DNA of 64,000 nucleotides, taken from the NCBI RefSeq assembly GCF_003634585.1, contig NZ_RBLG01000002.1, positions 930,001-994,000 of the forward strand, in the 5' to 3' direction. The first letter of the stretch is position 1. Each line of letters opens with the position of its first letter. The notes beneath the pieces are model-generated. The model did not search any database, was not told the origin of the DNA, and saw only the letters and a list, made by a program, of their open reading frames with translations. Position numbers and translations under genes: made by a program. This DNA comes from Gillisia mitskevichiae. Its GTDB lineage: Bacteria > Bacteroidota > Bacteroidia > Flavobacteriales > Flavobacteriaceae. Shown here piece by piece: positions 1 to 8,112 of the stretch.

Positions 1-1
1 A

Positions 2-760
2 CTTGATAGTTTATATGGCCACTTCGCAACTTCTGCTCAACGCCGTTTTGAGTTGGGAGAAACAAATTATTTAGAGAAAATTACGGCCACCTCCAAGCAG
101 AGACAAATCGGTATTCAATATGAGCAGGCGCAATTGGAGGTTGAAGTAGCTCACAGCAATCTTTTAAAAGTGGTACAAGTGGAAGACAGCCTATATATTG
201 AAACAGTACCAATTGAAAAAATTCCTTTAAAGGGTGTTGAAATGAGCGCTAGTTCTGAACTGGATTTCTACCGGAATAGAGTTGAGCTGCTCCAAGCTCA
301 GAACTTTTATGAAAGGCAACGACTATTACCGGATTTCAGTCTTGAATATTTTCAGGGATCGAACGCACAACTTAATAAAAATCTGTATGGTTATCAATTG
401 GGCTTGAAAATCCCATTGTTATTTGGAGGTCAATCCTCCCGCATAAAAGCCTCGAAATTTGCCAGAGAAGTAGCGGTTGAAGAATCAAAGAATTATGAAA
501 TTCATCTTACTGCGAGATATAAAGAGCTTAAAGCTAAATTGATGAAATATGAAAAGGCATTAACTTATTATGAGCAAGAAGGCAAGGCATTATCAGATGA
601 AATTCTTAAAACAGCTGAATCCGGATTCAAAAATGGGGAGATCGATTTCTTTCAATATATAATGAGTTTAGAGAACGCTTATGAAATTAAGATCGGTTAT
701 CTGGAACAACTCAATTTATACAATCAAACTATTATTTCGATTAATTATCTAACTCTTTAA
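2..760 (+). CDS. TolC-type outer-membrane efflux domain, C-terminal part (5' truncated by window)
   Basis: The frame is already open at base 2 and encodes RRFELGETNYLEK just before and across a TTG codon at 53, so the true start lies outside the window. The visible 252 residues show the long amphipathic helices and the LGLKIPLLFGGQ strand typical of TolC/CzcC outer-membrane channels. The end (SGFKNGEIDFFQY, then YLEQLNLYNQT) matches the last coiled-coil repeat. In flavobacteria this domain is often fused to the C-terminus of a CusA/CzcA heavy-metal RND pump, so this may be the tail of such a fusion rather than a separate gene. The adaptor gene follows after 11 bp, giving an efflux operon. The family is clear; whether it is a fusion cannot be decided here. 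Confidence 0.85.
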   Translation, partial: LDSLYGHFATSAQRRFELGETNYLEKITATSKQRQIGIQYEQAQLEVEVAHSNLLKVVQVEDSLYIETVPIEKIPLKGVEMSASSELDFYRNRVELLQAQNFYERQRLLPDFSLEYFQGSNAQLNKNLYGYQLGLKIPLLFGGQSSRIKASKFAREVAVEESKNYEIHLTARYKELKAKLMKYEKALTYYEQEGKALSDEILKTAESGFKNGEIDFFQYIMSLENAYEIKIGYLEQLNLYNQTIISINYLTL

Positions 761-771
761 AAGCACTCGTT

Positions 772-1920
772 ATGAAACGACACCTATATAACTTTGTCTC
801 TTTATTCCTCCTAATAACACTGGTAAGTTGTGGTAATTCTGAAAATAATACCGACAATGATGCAGCAAATGAGTCAGTTGTAGTAGATGAGCGAATTCAA
901 ATCACAAAAGCTCAATTTCAACAAAATGGAATGCAAATAAATAGTTTGGAGGAAAAACTTTTTCCTGAAACCATCCAAACTACCGGAATGATCGATGTGC
1001 CACCTCAGAATAAGGCAGTTATAAGTGCGTCCATGGGTGGCTATATTAAAAATACCGCATTACTTTTAGGCGATCGCGTAAAAAAGGGGCAGGCATTAGT
1101 AACAATTGAAAACCCAGAATTTGTAAGCCTTCAACAAAACTATCTTGAGGTAAGTCAGCAAATGGCATACTTGAAATCTGAATATGATCGACAAAAAATA
1201 TTGATTGAGGAAAATATCACTTCTCAGAAAAGCTTTCTAAAAGCTGAAAGCGATTATAAAACAGCGCAAGCCAGGTTTAACGGTTTGAGAAAACAACTCA
1301 CTATGTTAAACATCTCTCCTAAGAATGTGGAGAAAGGGGATATAAGATCGGTTACTACCATATATGCTCCTATAAGCGGATACATTACGAAAATGAATGT
1401 GACTATGGGAAAGTACGTTTCAGCAGCTACAGAAATACTGGAAATTATAGATAATGAACATATTCATTTAGAGCTTAGTGTTTTTGAAAAGGATATTATG
1501 AAAATTCAAAAAGGACAAGTAATTGAATTTAAAATACCGGAAGCCTCTTCAGAAAAATATAAAGCGAAAGTCCATTTAATAGGGACTTCAATAGAAGAAA
1601 ACAGAACTATAAAAGTCCACGGGGATATTGAAGATGAAGAACAGCATAATTTCTTAACGGGGATGTTTGTGGAGGCAGGAATTATAACCAGCAACAGCTT
1701 GGCAAAAGCCTTACCTGAAACTGCGATCGTTGAACTTAATGATAAATTTTATGTGTTAATCTTAGAGGCTGAAAACAGCGAAGGATATTCCTTTAAGCAG
1801 GTTGAGGTTAAAATAAACCATCTAAGAAATGAATATGTTGCTATTGAAGATGCAGAACAATTTAATGCGGATTCTAAATTTTTAACTAAAGGGGCTTTTA
1901 ATCTCATAACAGATGAATAA
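772..1920 (+). CDS. Efflux RND transporter periplasmic adaptor subunit (CusB/CzcB-like lipoprotein)
   Basis: This 382-residue membrane-fusion protein would link an inner-membrane RND pump to the TolC-type channel encoded just upstream. It has a lipoprotein signal with lipobox LVSC at about residues 17-20, so it is anchored to a membrane. A split lipoyl-like barrel-sandwich follows: GGYIKNTALLLGDRVKKGQA near residue 90, and the second half YAPISGYITKMNV near residue 200. A helical hairpin lies between the halves and a beta-barrel domain (HLELSVFEKDIMKIQKGQ) after them. The context suggests metal efflux of the CusCBA/CzcCBA type, but no metal-binding His/Met-rich segment is seen, so the substrate is open. 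It is the last gene of its operon; a 662-bp gap follows. Confidence 0.9.
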   Translation: MKRHLYNFVSLFLLITLVSCGNSENNTDNDAANESVVVDERIQITKAQFQQNGMQINSLEEKLFPETIQTTGMIDVPPQNKAVISASMGGYIKNTALLLGDRVKKGQALVTIENPEFVSLQQNYLEVSQQMAYLKSEYDRQKILIEENITSQKSFLKAESDYKTAQARFNGLRKQLTMLNISPKNVEKGDIRSVTTIYAPISGYITKMNVTMGKYVSAATEILEIIDNEHIHLELSVFEKDIMKIQKGQVIEFKIPEASSEKYKAKVHLIGTSIEENRTIKVHGDIEDEEQHNFLTGMFVEAGIITSNSLAKALPETAIVELNDKFYVLILEAENSEGYSFKQVEVKINHLRNEYVAIEDAEQFNADSKFLTKGAFNLITDE

Positions 1921-2099
1921 TGATTTGAAAACCTATTCTTTTAATAGCGCATAATATCCGCAAATTTTCATTTCATAAATTTTCCAAATACTATTACTTC
2001 CCATATGAAGAGCGCATCATCAAAGATGTTTTGGAAACCAAAAAAAATGGACTTAAAATAATCTATTGGGGTTTAAATCGATAAACATTTAACCATTAG

Positions 2100-2204
2100 G
2101 AGATTGCCGAACAATTAAACAGTTCTACAAAAACTGCGGAAAACCATATCTCTAACTCACTTAAAGTGCTAAGGGCATCCAATAGGCAATATGCTAAGCC
2201 TTGA
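2100..2204 (+). pseudogene. Remnant of a sigma-70 region 4 / LuxR-type helix-turn-helix gene
   Basis: An open stretch encodes EIAEQLNSSTKTAENHISNS and then LKVLRASNRQ before a TGA. This is the classic recognition helix and flank of ECF sigma factors (compare the family pattern EIAeqLniSvkTVenhi.kALk.LR). A TAG codon (2097-2099) sits directly upstream and no full-length frame surrounds it. A second open fragment upstream (about 1993-2084, PYEERIIKDVLETKKNG) may be another decayed piece but is not recognised. I read this as the 3' end of a degraded sigma-factor or LuxR-like regulator gene. Confidence 0.55.
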
Positions 2205-2582
2205 ACTTCCCTGTTTTATAACTCAAAATTTAAAATAATACTTGAGTAATCCCAGAGATTTTTATTGAACTCTAAGGAATTAAAAATAAGGATATTTTTA
2301 ATTCCTTTGGGGGATACTAAAGTAACGAAGCAATATCATAAAAATCAGAACCTTAAATATTCATAGCGTATTGTTGAAACAAAAAACTTAGTGAGAAATC
2401 CCAACTTAGATTTTAACAATTTAAAAAATAGAATCTGTCTTTTACAATCTAAACCGTTAGTACCTTATCCCTCAAATTAATAGTTCAATAAATTGGGTAT
2501 AGCTAAGTGAAAATTGAAGTAACTTAGCGAACGACATATTTTGTCGTCTTCCTGTTGTTAATTTGTACTTTGTAATCGAAAC
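2205..2582. other. Non-coding stretch with a strong AT-rich hairpin
   Basis: No convincing gene is seen between the sigma-factor remnant and the 75-residue gene. A perfect 14-bp inverted repeat lies at 2274-2287 and 2294-2307 with loop AAGGAT, but neither strand carries a clear T-run after it, so calling it a terminator is doubtful. Just before the next gene, TACTTTG at 2566-2572 with TTTG at 2540-2543 resembles, with one base missing, the Bacteroidota TTTG/TAnnTTTG promoter. It would drive the 2583-4199 operon. Confidence 0.4.
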
Positions 2583-2810
2583 ATGAGCAATTCAAAAAGA
2601 AAACATCCTATCCTTCCTAACTGCTTTGCAGTCTCTGAGAAAGCTGAAAAACAACAAGCGAATCGTAAACTGAGAAGATTAGTAAAGGAAAAACTCTCTG
2701 ATTCGAATTATGAATTACCCGATTTAAAGGAAGTTGCCGATAAATGGAATTGGTCTAAAGATGGAAAATCCTATCGAAGTGATCTTTCTAATAAACAATT
2801 AACCAAATAA
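2583..2810 (+). CDS. Small basic protein of unknown function (75 aa)
   Basis: This is a 75-residue, lysine- and arginine-rich soluble protein with no signal peptide or membrane segment. It begins with SKRKHPILPNC, followed by a helical stretch rich in KA/QANRKLRR, and ends with a charged tail. I do not recognise a named family, although similar short proteins seem to occur in other Bacteroidota. The next gene starts 2 bp after its stop and a regulator gene follows that, so the three are probably co-transcribed. ATG start; a promoter-like TACTTTG lies about 10 bp upstream. Function unknown. Confidence 0.65.
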   Translation: MSNSKRKHPILPNCFAVSEKAEKQQANRKLRRLVKEKLSDSNYELPDLKEVADKWNWSKDGKSYRSDLSNKQLTK

Positions 2811-2812
2811 CT

Positions 2813-3304
2813 ATGAACATACTTTACCTGCACGGACTCAAAAGCAAATTAAATGATCAAAAACGCGAAGTGCTCGAAAAATATGGAAACGTATTTGCTC
2901 CAGACATCGATTACAACTTAAAACATATTCAACCGGAACTTATTCTTGAGTCGATCAGGGGCACAGAGATCAATGTGGTCATTGGCAGCAGTATGGGCGC
3001 ACTAAATTCCTATATCATATCAGATAGTATTGGAAGACCTTGCTTGCTTTTTAATCCACCCTTGTCTAAATATGTTGACGACAATCAGATTAGTGCACAC
3101 TATTCAAAAGGCAATACCTTTAAACAGATCGTATTGGGAGGCATAGATGATATTGTAGATCCCAGAGAGACTTTATCATTTTTGGCGAATCACATTCAAA
3201 AAGAGGAAATAGATATTCATATCGATCCTAAATTGGGTCACAGAATTCCTCTGGAGCTGTTTGAAACACAAATAAAACTCTTCTTTTCTAAACTTTGCTA
3301 TTAA
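2813..3304 (+). CDS. YqiA/YcfP-type alpha/beta-fold hydrolase
   Basis: The 163-residue protein has the compact alpha/beta-hydrolase layout of the YqiA/YcfP esterase family. It has an N-terminal strand and oxyanion segment LYLHGLKS (residues 4-11) and the nucleophile elbow GSSMG (58-62) with Ser60 as likely nucleophile. An acidic residue lies in GGIDDIVDP and the likely catalytic His in LGHRIPL near the C-terminus. Length matches the family (about 160-200 aa). No signal peptide, so cytoplasmic. The natural substrate of this family is not established. It is sandwiched in an operon, 2 bp after the 75-aa gene and 4 bp before a WYL regulator. Confidence 0.8.
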   Translation: MNILYLHGLKSKLNDQKREVLEKYGNVFAPDIDYNLKHIQPELILESIRGTEINVVIGSSMGALNSYIISDSIGRPCLLFNPPLSKYVDDNQISAHYSKGNTFKQIVLGGIDDIVDPRETLSFLANHIQKEEIDIHIDPKLGHRIPLELFETQIKLFFSKLCY

Positions 3305-3308
3305 AAAT

Positions 3309-4199
3309 ATGTCTGTACGCCAAACCATAAAACGTCATTATAAAATCATTTCTCTATTAAGACTTAGAGCAATGAGTTATGAAGAAGTTCAAGAAGAAAT
3401 GAATATGGATCCAGATTCCAGAGAAGAAAATTTAATGACTTCTCAAAGAACATTTCAACGAGACATTCTTGACATTGCATCTATTTATGGAATTGAAATT
3501 GAATCTGACCGGAGTCAGAGCAAATACTATATAAAGGATGATCTAGAAGAAACTCATTCCCAGAGATTACGTGAAAATTTTGAGATCTTAAATGCAATTC
3601 GACTTTCAAAAAGCTTAGGTAATAGTTTAGTATTTGAAGAGCGAAGATCTTTAGGAACTCAGAATATGGCTGGGCTACTTCATGCTATTCAAAATAGTTT
3701 AAAGGTGAAATTTGACTATCATAAATTTTATGATGATACAGATAGCAAAAGGGAGGTCATGCCTATTGCTTTAAAAGAAGCAAGAAACAGGTGGTATCTG
3801 ATAGCTAAAGATGTAGATAACATAATTAAGAATTTTGCTCTGGACAGAATTGTATCACTGATGATAACAGAAATCAAATTCAAACCCATTTCATACAACG
3901 TAAATCAAGAATTTAAAGACACTTTTGGAATTATTAATGGAACTAATGAAAAACCGGTGAACGTACTTTTATCATTTACTCCGAGAGAAGGGAGATATAT
4001 AGAATCCCTACCGCTACATCGAAGTCAGAAACTAATCTCAAAGGATGATAAAGAATACCTGTTTACTTATTTCATTAGACCCACTTATGATTTTAAGATG
4101 GAGCTACTTTCTTATGGAGATCAGGTGAAGGTATTTGAACCGAAAATTTTGCAGAAAGAAATCAGAGAACAACTCCAAAGTGCCCTAAATTCTTATTAG
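3309..4199 (+). CDS. WYL-domain transcriptional regulator
   Basis: This is a 296-residue regulator. Residues 1-80 form a helix-turn-helix DNA-binding region (SYEEVQEEM, then SQRTFQRDILDI). Residues about 125-205 form a WYL domain with the signature RWYLIAKDVD and the trailing NFALDRIVSL. The C-terminal WCX part ends with LLSYGDQVKVFEP. WYL domains are thought to sense nucleic acids or nucleotides, and regulators of this build often control phage-defence genes. Here it directly precedes an accessory region, so a role in controlling neighbouring defence genes is possible but inferred. It closes the 2583-4199 operon. Confidence 0.88.
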   Translation: MSVRQTIKRHYKIISLLRLRAMSYEEVQEEMNMDPDSREENLMTSQRTFQRDILDIASIYGIEIESDRSQSKYYIKDDLEETHSQRLRENFEILNAIRLSKSLGNSLVFEERRSLGTQNMAGLLHAIQNSLKVKFDYHKFYDDTDSKREVMPIALKEARNRWYLIAKDVDNIIKNFALDRIVSLMITEIKFKPISYNVNQEFKDTFGIINGTNEKPVNVLLSFTPREGRYIESLPLHRSQKLISKDDKEYLFTYFIRPTYDFKMELLSYGDQVKVFEPKILQKEIREQLQSALNSY

Positions 4200-4255
4200 A
4201 ATTTAGTTAGAATATTAATGGCGAAATGATTCTTGAGTAGTTAAGCTCTGTTTTC

Positions 4256-4525
4256 TTAAGTAGATAAGGATCCATAAAAACCAAGTGTAATTAAAATGGA
4301 AACTACCCACCCGGAATAATATGGAACTCCATTATTGTTCAATGCAACAATTCCTATATCAGAATTAAACAGCCATCCTATCGACGAGAATGGCAAGATT
4401 AAACCATGCCACATACCTGAAAAGAAACCATATTCATATTCTGTTACACCTGCAGAAGCACATGATGTAACGCTAAGGAATAGAATGAGTATTAAAACTA
4501 TTTTAATCATTTTTTTAAATTTCAT
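4256..4525 (-). CDS. Small lipoprotein with a C-terminal membrane segment, unknown function
   Basis: This 89-residue protein starts with a lipoprotein signal (hydrophobic run then SVTSC lipobox near residue 22). It continues with an aromatic segment (EYGFFSGMWHGLILPFSSIG) and a second hydrophobic stretch near the C-terminus (GWVVSILITLGFYG). The FFSGxWHG pattern recurs in small membrane proteins of many bacteria, but no function is known to me. It stands alone on the minus strand between plus-strand operons. The overlapping plus-strand frame (4335-4535) is its shadow and has no protein-like features. Confidence 0.7.
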   Translation of the reverse strand: MKFKKMIKIVLILILFLSVTSCASAGVTEYEYGFFSGMWHGLILPFSSIGWLFNSDIGIVALNNNGVPYYSGWVVSILITLGFYGSLST

Positions 4526-4992
4526 GAAGGTGTGACTTTATATTGATTAAATATTGACATACAATTAAATTGAATCATCTATTAACTAGATATCAATTGT
4601 AATGCATGATCAACTAATTAAAAATCAATGTTAGAATTTGATAGCGACAAGTCACGTCATTTAAAATTAAATCCATAAACGTCATCTCCTGACGTTAGTA
4701 ACGCATTAATTTGAAATTTAAAACACACAAACTAGCTAAAACACCGCTTTATGTAAATAACTGATTATTAATGGTAGGGCATTAATAATTAAAAATATCA
4801 TGAAGCGGTTTCTAAAAAATCCAGCCAATTGCGGATTTCCTTTGGAATCATTTAAATAAAAACGATAACATTCAATTTCTATACGTTTACTAAATGGCAA
4901 ACCACCGCTTTAACATAAAATTTAGATTTACAGATGTTGGTTAAATATAAGTCCCTTATAGAAAACAGCATCTAAAGCATTCTAACCTACTT
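4526..4992. other. Gene-free region with several nested inverted repeats upstream of the five-gene operon
   Basis: No coding sequence is seen, but the DNA is structured. There is a perfect 7-bp palindrome AACGTCA/TGACGTT with a 5-base loop at 4678-4696. A perfect 10-bp stem ATTATTAATG/CATTAATAAT with a 6-base loop lies at 4764-4789. Outer arms at 4738-4753 and 4799-4811 (AAACaCCGCTTtATG against CATGAAGCGGTTT) enclose the second hairpin. A third copy of the arm, AAACCACCGCTTTA, sits at 4899-4912. This could be a leader RNA, a regulator-binding site or a recombination site; the sequence alone does not decide. Confidence 0.5.
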
Positions 4993-5679
4993 ATGATAAA
5001 AATTATATCAGATTACTCTGCAATCACAGAAGAAATCAAAAAATATCACTCCTTGATTCTAAAGGAATGCGAAAATAATCCTCGTATTAATGAGATTTAC
5101 AAAGGCTGTCAAATCCTATATAGTCCATTGCTCGAAAGGCCAGAATTCTTATTAATCGGGTTCAACCCTGGAGGAGGCCACCATAAATGGCATGGTAAAA
5201 TTGTTGAACAATTTGACCCAATGACTGCATTAGAATATTATCTCAATAAGCATAGTTTAGGAGAACAAACTAAAACCCTTTTCACTATGGCAGGAAAAGA
5301 AGATGAATTACGGAACTCTACAGTAAAATTTAATTTCTATCCTTGGGCTACTAATAATGTAGCGGATTTTAATGAACTCATGAGGTTATTACCAAAAAAC
5401 CTGAGGTCCAAATTATTTGCACTTGGCCGTGTATGGACTAAGACAATTATTGAAATAGTAAAACCTTCAACAATAATTTGTGAGGGCTTTAAAGCTTTTG
5501 ATGAAGTTCAGATTTTATTTCCTGAAAAACTAAAAATTATTAAGGAGGAAAATTTAAGATCATTCCAAGATACAAGAGGAATAAAGGTTTTAGCATATAA
5601 AAGAAATCAAGGGAGTATTGTAAACAAACAAAATATGTCAGAGCATATCAAAATTAATTTTTTAGTTAACCACAAATAA
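4993..5679 (+). CDS. Uracil-DNA-glycosylase-fold-like protein (first gene of unknown five-gene operon)
   Basis: The 228-residue protein has a strand-then-loop motif FLLIGFNPGGG at residues 52-62. It resembles motif A (GxNPG) of the uracil-DNA glycosylase superfamily. A later FNFYPWATNNVADFNELM segment and a strand ending in STIICEGFKAFDE fit the order of that fold. The classical catalytic residues of motif B are not identifiable, so activity on uracil is doubtful; the fold assignment is tentative. No signal peptide or membrane segment. It is followed after 13 bp by a GTPase gene, and the tight spacing through 7991 suggests a single transcript. It may act as the nucleic-acid-recognising part of that system (inference). 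Confidence 0.65.
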   Translation: MIKIISDYSAITEEIKKYHSLILKECENNPRINEIYKGCQILYSPLLERPEFLLIGFNPGGGHHKWHGKIVEQFDPMTALEYYLNKHSLGEQTKTLFTMAGKEDELRNSTVKFNFYPWATNNVADFNELMRLLPKNLRSKLFALGRVWTKTIIEIVKPSTIICEGFKAFDEVQILFPEKLKIIKEENLRSFQDTRGIKVLAYKRNQGSIVNKQNMSEHIKINFLVNHK

Positions 5680-5692
5680 TAATTAACACAAT

Positions 5693-6334
5693 ATGAATTT
5701 ACCATTATTTATCCCAATAATTTGGGGAGTAGCGCTGGGAGCTGCGACAATTTTAGGGCTAGGAATAGGAAGTTATGCGTTTTTCAGCAAAAGTGAAGAT
5801 CCTGAAAAAAACAAGTTAGGTATTTTAGGAATGCAAGGAGCGGGAAAAACTAGATTTCTCAGCTATTTACGAAATATTCCCTTTGTTGATAAAGAAACAG
5901 AAATTCAAACGTACAGTCCATTTACATATAAAAGCCATGGAAAAGTCATCCAAATAGATTCAGGAGAGGATATTGGTGGCGGGAATTTATATAGAGATGA
6001 ATACGACAGAATAATTAAAAAATCAAATGTTATTTTCTATTTTTTCGACATTTCTAAATACTTAAATGACCCTATTCAAGAAGGTATCAGTTATAGAAGG
6101 GCGAGCAATAGCAGAATCGAGCATATAAATTCAATAGATAAATTTTCCAAAAAAAATATACTAATAGTAGGTACACATTTCGATTTATGTAAAAACAATC
6201 AAAAAGAAGTGAGATCAGAGTTTTTAAAATTGAATGAAAACAAATCTTACTACTCCATTTTAAAACAAATTGAATTAATTGATTTGACCCATAATGACCA
6301 GCTAAAAAATTTCACGAAAAAAGTATTTAAATAA
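5693..6334 (+). CDS. Membrane-anchored small GTPase-like protein
   Basis: This 213-residue protein has an N-terminal transmembrane helix (about residues 5-31, LPLFIPIIWGVALGAATILG) followed by a G domain. The P-loop is GMQGAGKT (46-53). A G3-like element DSGEDIGG follows at 89-96, then a strand VIFYFFDISKY and a G4-like GTHFD in place of NKxD. This order is typical of TRAFAC GTPases of the Arf/SR-beta-like kind, with the anchor placing the enzyme on the inner membrane. GTPases with these deviations recur in predicted prokaryotic conflict systems. It is second in the operon, 7 bp before the next gene. GTP hydrolysis is predicted, not shown. Confidence 0.75.
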   Translation: MNLPLFIPIIWGVALGAATILGLGIGSYAFFSKSEDPEKNKLGILGMQGAGKTRFLSYLRNIPFVDKETEIQTYSPFTYKSHGKVIQIDSGEDIGGGNLYRDEYDRIIKKSNVIFYFFDISKYLNDPIQEGISYRRASNSRIEHINSIDKFSKKNILIVGTHFDLCKNNQKEVRSEFLKLNENKSYYSILKQIELIDLTHNDQLKNFTKKVFK

Positions 6335-6341
6335 AATTGAT

Positions 6342-6800
6342 ATGAAAAGAATTTTAATCTCCCAAAATGAGAAAAATAATGGTACTGACTATGTAATTGT
6401 AAACGGCCAGCTTGTAAAAGATGAAGATTTATGTTTGCACCACTATAGAGAATTAAGAATATCAGACACTTGGAAACAAGATTATAAAGATGATTTTTTA
6501 GAGCTTAAAAGCAATAAAAATAATCTTCTTCTTAAGTCCCATTATATAGATAAAGACAATGTGAATAGAAGTATCTATTACACATATATGATTGAGAACG
6601 AAGATAATTTTGATGTTGTCTTGAGTAATTTAGAAAAAGACTCTCAAGTTATTAATAGAAAAATAGACAGAGAAAGAACAATTGATGTTATTAAAAATAT
6701 CAAACAAAATAATAAATTAAAATCAAAAATTAACAAAATACTTATTCTTCTGTTTGCTGTAGGCATCGCCTATATTATTATTAATAGTTTAAAACAATAA
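6342..6800 (+). CDS. Tail-anchored membrane protein, unknown function
   Basis: This 152-residue protein has a charged, mostly soluble N-terminal part with no recognised domain. A linker rich in Lys and Asn follows, then a single hydrophobic helix at the very C-terminus (about 131-149, ILILLFAVGIAYIIINSL), with only three residues after it. That is the layout of a tail-anchored protein facing the cytoplasm. Its operon partner upstream is a membrane-anchored GTPase, so the two may meet at the inner membrane. It ends 1 bp before the next gene. I do not recognise a family. Confidence 0.65.
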   Translation: MKRILISQNEKNNGTDYVIVNGQLVKDEDLCLHHYRELRISDTWKQDYKDDFLELKSNKNNLLLKSHYIDKDNVNRSIYYTYMIENEDNFDVVLSNLEKDSQVINRKIDRERTIDVIKNIKQNNKLKSKINKILILLFAVGIAYIIINSLKQ

Positions 6801-6801
6801 A

Positions 6802-7545
6802 ATGAACATAAATCCACAAATAGTTATTTTTCAAGAGGATGAGAAAGCGCAAAATTATAGATATAAACTAAAATATCCTGCTGGTCCTAACATTCAAGTT
6901 AAATCATTAGAATATGACTTAGATGAGTTTATAAAGACAAATAAATTAATTGGTAATCGACCAGATCATAATACGATATATTTTCTACATCCCTATAAAA
7001 ACAACGTATATCTTAATGAAAGTCTAGGGGAGAATTATTTTCTTGATGAGAAGTTAGAATTATATAAAAGAGCAGCGGCTTTATTAGGGGCAAAAAGTAT
7101 TTCTACAAAAGTATCATTAAAAGAAAGTCGTTCCATAAACACTGATATAAACGGAGAAATTAAATACAATTTAATCAGTTTTGAAGGCAGTGCCAAAAGT
7201 GAGAAAGAGAACAATTACAAAAATTCTTTAGAAATTTATGAAGAATTTGAAACACAAGTTAATTACGATAAGGAAAAGAATATAGATGAATTAAGATTTT
7301 TGATTGATAATTATAATATACATCACGAAATAGGGCTAATTTCATTAATTGATGGAAGAGACTCAAGCCAGTCTGGGACATTACTTACAAAACGTACTGT
7401 CAAATCTGAAATAACATTTGAATACAGTAATCTTTTGGAAGCTTCTGCAAAATTAAATTCTCCAGTTTTCAGTGTAACTGGTAGTTATAAGAGAAAACTT
7501 GAGGAAGTAAATACATTAATAGTTGATATTGAATTCACTTTTTAA
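6802..7545 (+). CDS. Unknown, probably beta-rich protein of the GTPase/HNH operon
   Basis: A 247-residue soluble protein with no signal peptide. It begins with a mixed region (QIVIFQEDEKAQNYRYKLKY, then TIYFLHPYKNNVYLNE). A central helix YKRAAALLGAKSI follows. From residue 105 on it has a long series of alternating polar/hydrophobic strands (KVSLKESRSINTDING, KYNLISFEGSAKSE, SEITFEYSNLLEAS, FSVTGSYKRKLEEVNTL, VDIEFTF). The strand pattern could belong to an oligomerising or pore-type beta protein, but this is only an impression. It starts 1 bp after the tail-anchored protein and precedes the HNH gene by 8 bp. Confidence 0.6.
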   Translation: MNINPQIVIFQEDEKAQNYRYKLKYPAGPNIQVKSLEYDLDEFIKTNKLIGNRPDHNTIYFLHPYKNNVYLNESLGENYFLDEKLELYKRAAALLGAKSISTKVSLKESRSINTDINGEIKYNLISFEGSAKSEKENNYKNSLEIYEEFETQVNYDKEKNIDELRFLIDNYNIHHEIGLISLIDGRDSSQSGTLLTKRTVKSEITFEYSNLLEASAKLNSPVFSVTGSYKRKLEEVNTLIVDIEFTF

Positions 7546-7553
7546 AATCTTAA

Positions 7554-7991
7554 ATGAAAGATCCCAACCGCCCCTACCACCGTACTGAAATTGACTTACT
7601 ATTCACCAGGGTAAAGGCACAATTGCATCAAAAAGCCCTGGAGAGAGGTGGAGATGGAAAAGCATTATATACCGATTGCTATACAGGAAAAATACTACGT
7701 GGTGGTGATCGCTATGATTATGAACATATACGCTCTTCTGAATCTATATTCATGGCTTATCGCGATCGACTTACAAACTTTAATATTGCAGAAGTTGTAA
7801 ACTGTCCTGAAAATGTTGCAGTCACTTTACGAAGTATTAATCAATCTAAAGGAAAAATGAGATTGGAAGATTGGATATCAAATTCTGGAAATGGTGTAAA
7901 ACATGGTATAAACATCGAATTATCTAGAAATGTTGCAGCTAAAGCTGATAGGGGAATTCAACAAAAAGCAAAAGAAATTCTTTCAAGATAG
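7554..7991 (+). CDS. HNH-type endonuclease-like protein (last gene of the five-gene operon)
   Basis: This 145-residue protein carries an HNH-like core. CYTGKILRGG (42-51) forms the first hairpin, YDYEHIRS (54-61) supplies Asp55 and His58, and NCPENVAV and SINQSKGKM supply Asn83, Asn87, Asn96 and Lys99. This matches the D/E-H ... N ... N/H order of HNH nucleases that lack the zinc CxxC pairs. A basic C-terminal tail follows. No signal peptide, so it would act on DNA in the cytoplasm. Placed at the end of the GTPase operon, it is the obvious toxic effector of a putative defence module. The nuclease fold is likely; target and trigger are unknown. Confidence 0.75.
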   Translation: MKDPNRPYHRTEIDLLFTRVKAQLHQKALERGGDGKALYTDCYTGKILRGGDRYDYEHIRSSESIFMAYRDRLTNFNIAEVVNCPENVAVTLRSINQSKGKMRLEDWISNSGNGVKHGINIELSRNVAAKADRGIQQKAKEILSR

Positions 7992-8112
7992 CACCAAATT
8001 TTCATCCTAACCTAAAATTAAAATGATGGAATGTCTTAAAAATTTAATATAGTATTGTTTTTTTACAAGCTTGAGGTTCTAAATTAAATTAATTAATCTA
8101 AAAATCATCTCC

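Noticed and set aside
4335-4535. 66-codon plus-strand frame opposite the small lipoprotein
   Set aside because: It is the shadow of the minus-strand lipoprotein, which has a real signal peptide; the plus-strand protein shows no motif.
4526-4992. Retron-type non-coding RNA
   Set aside because: Inverted repeats are present but no reverse transcriptase is encoded nearby.
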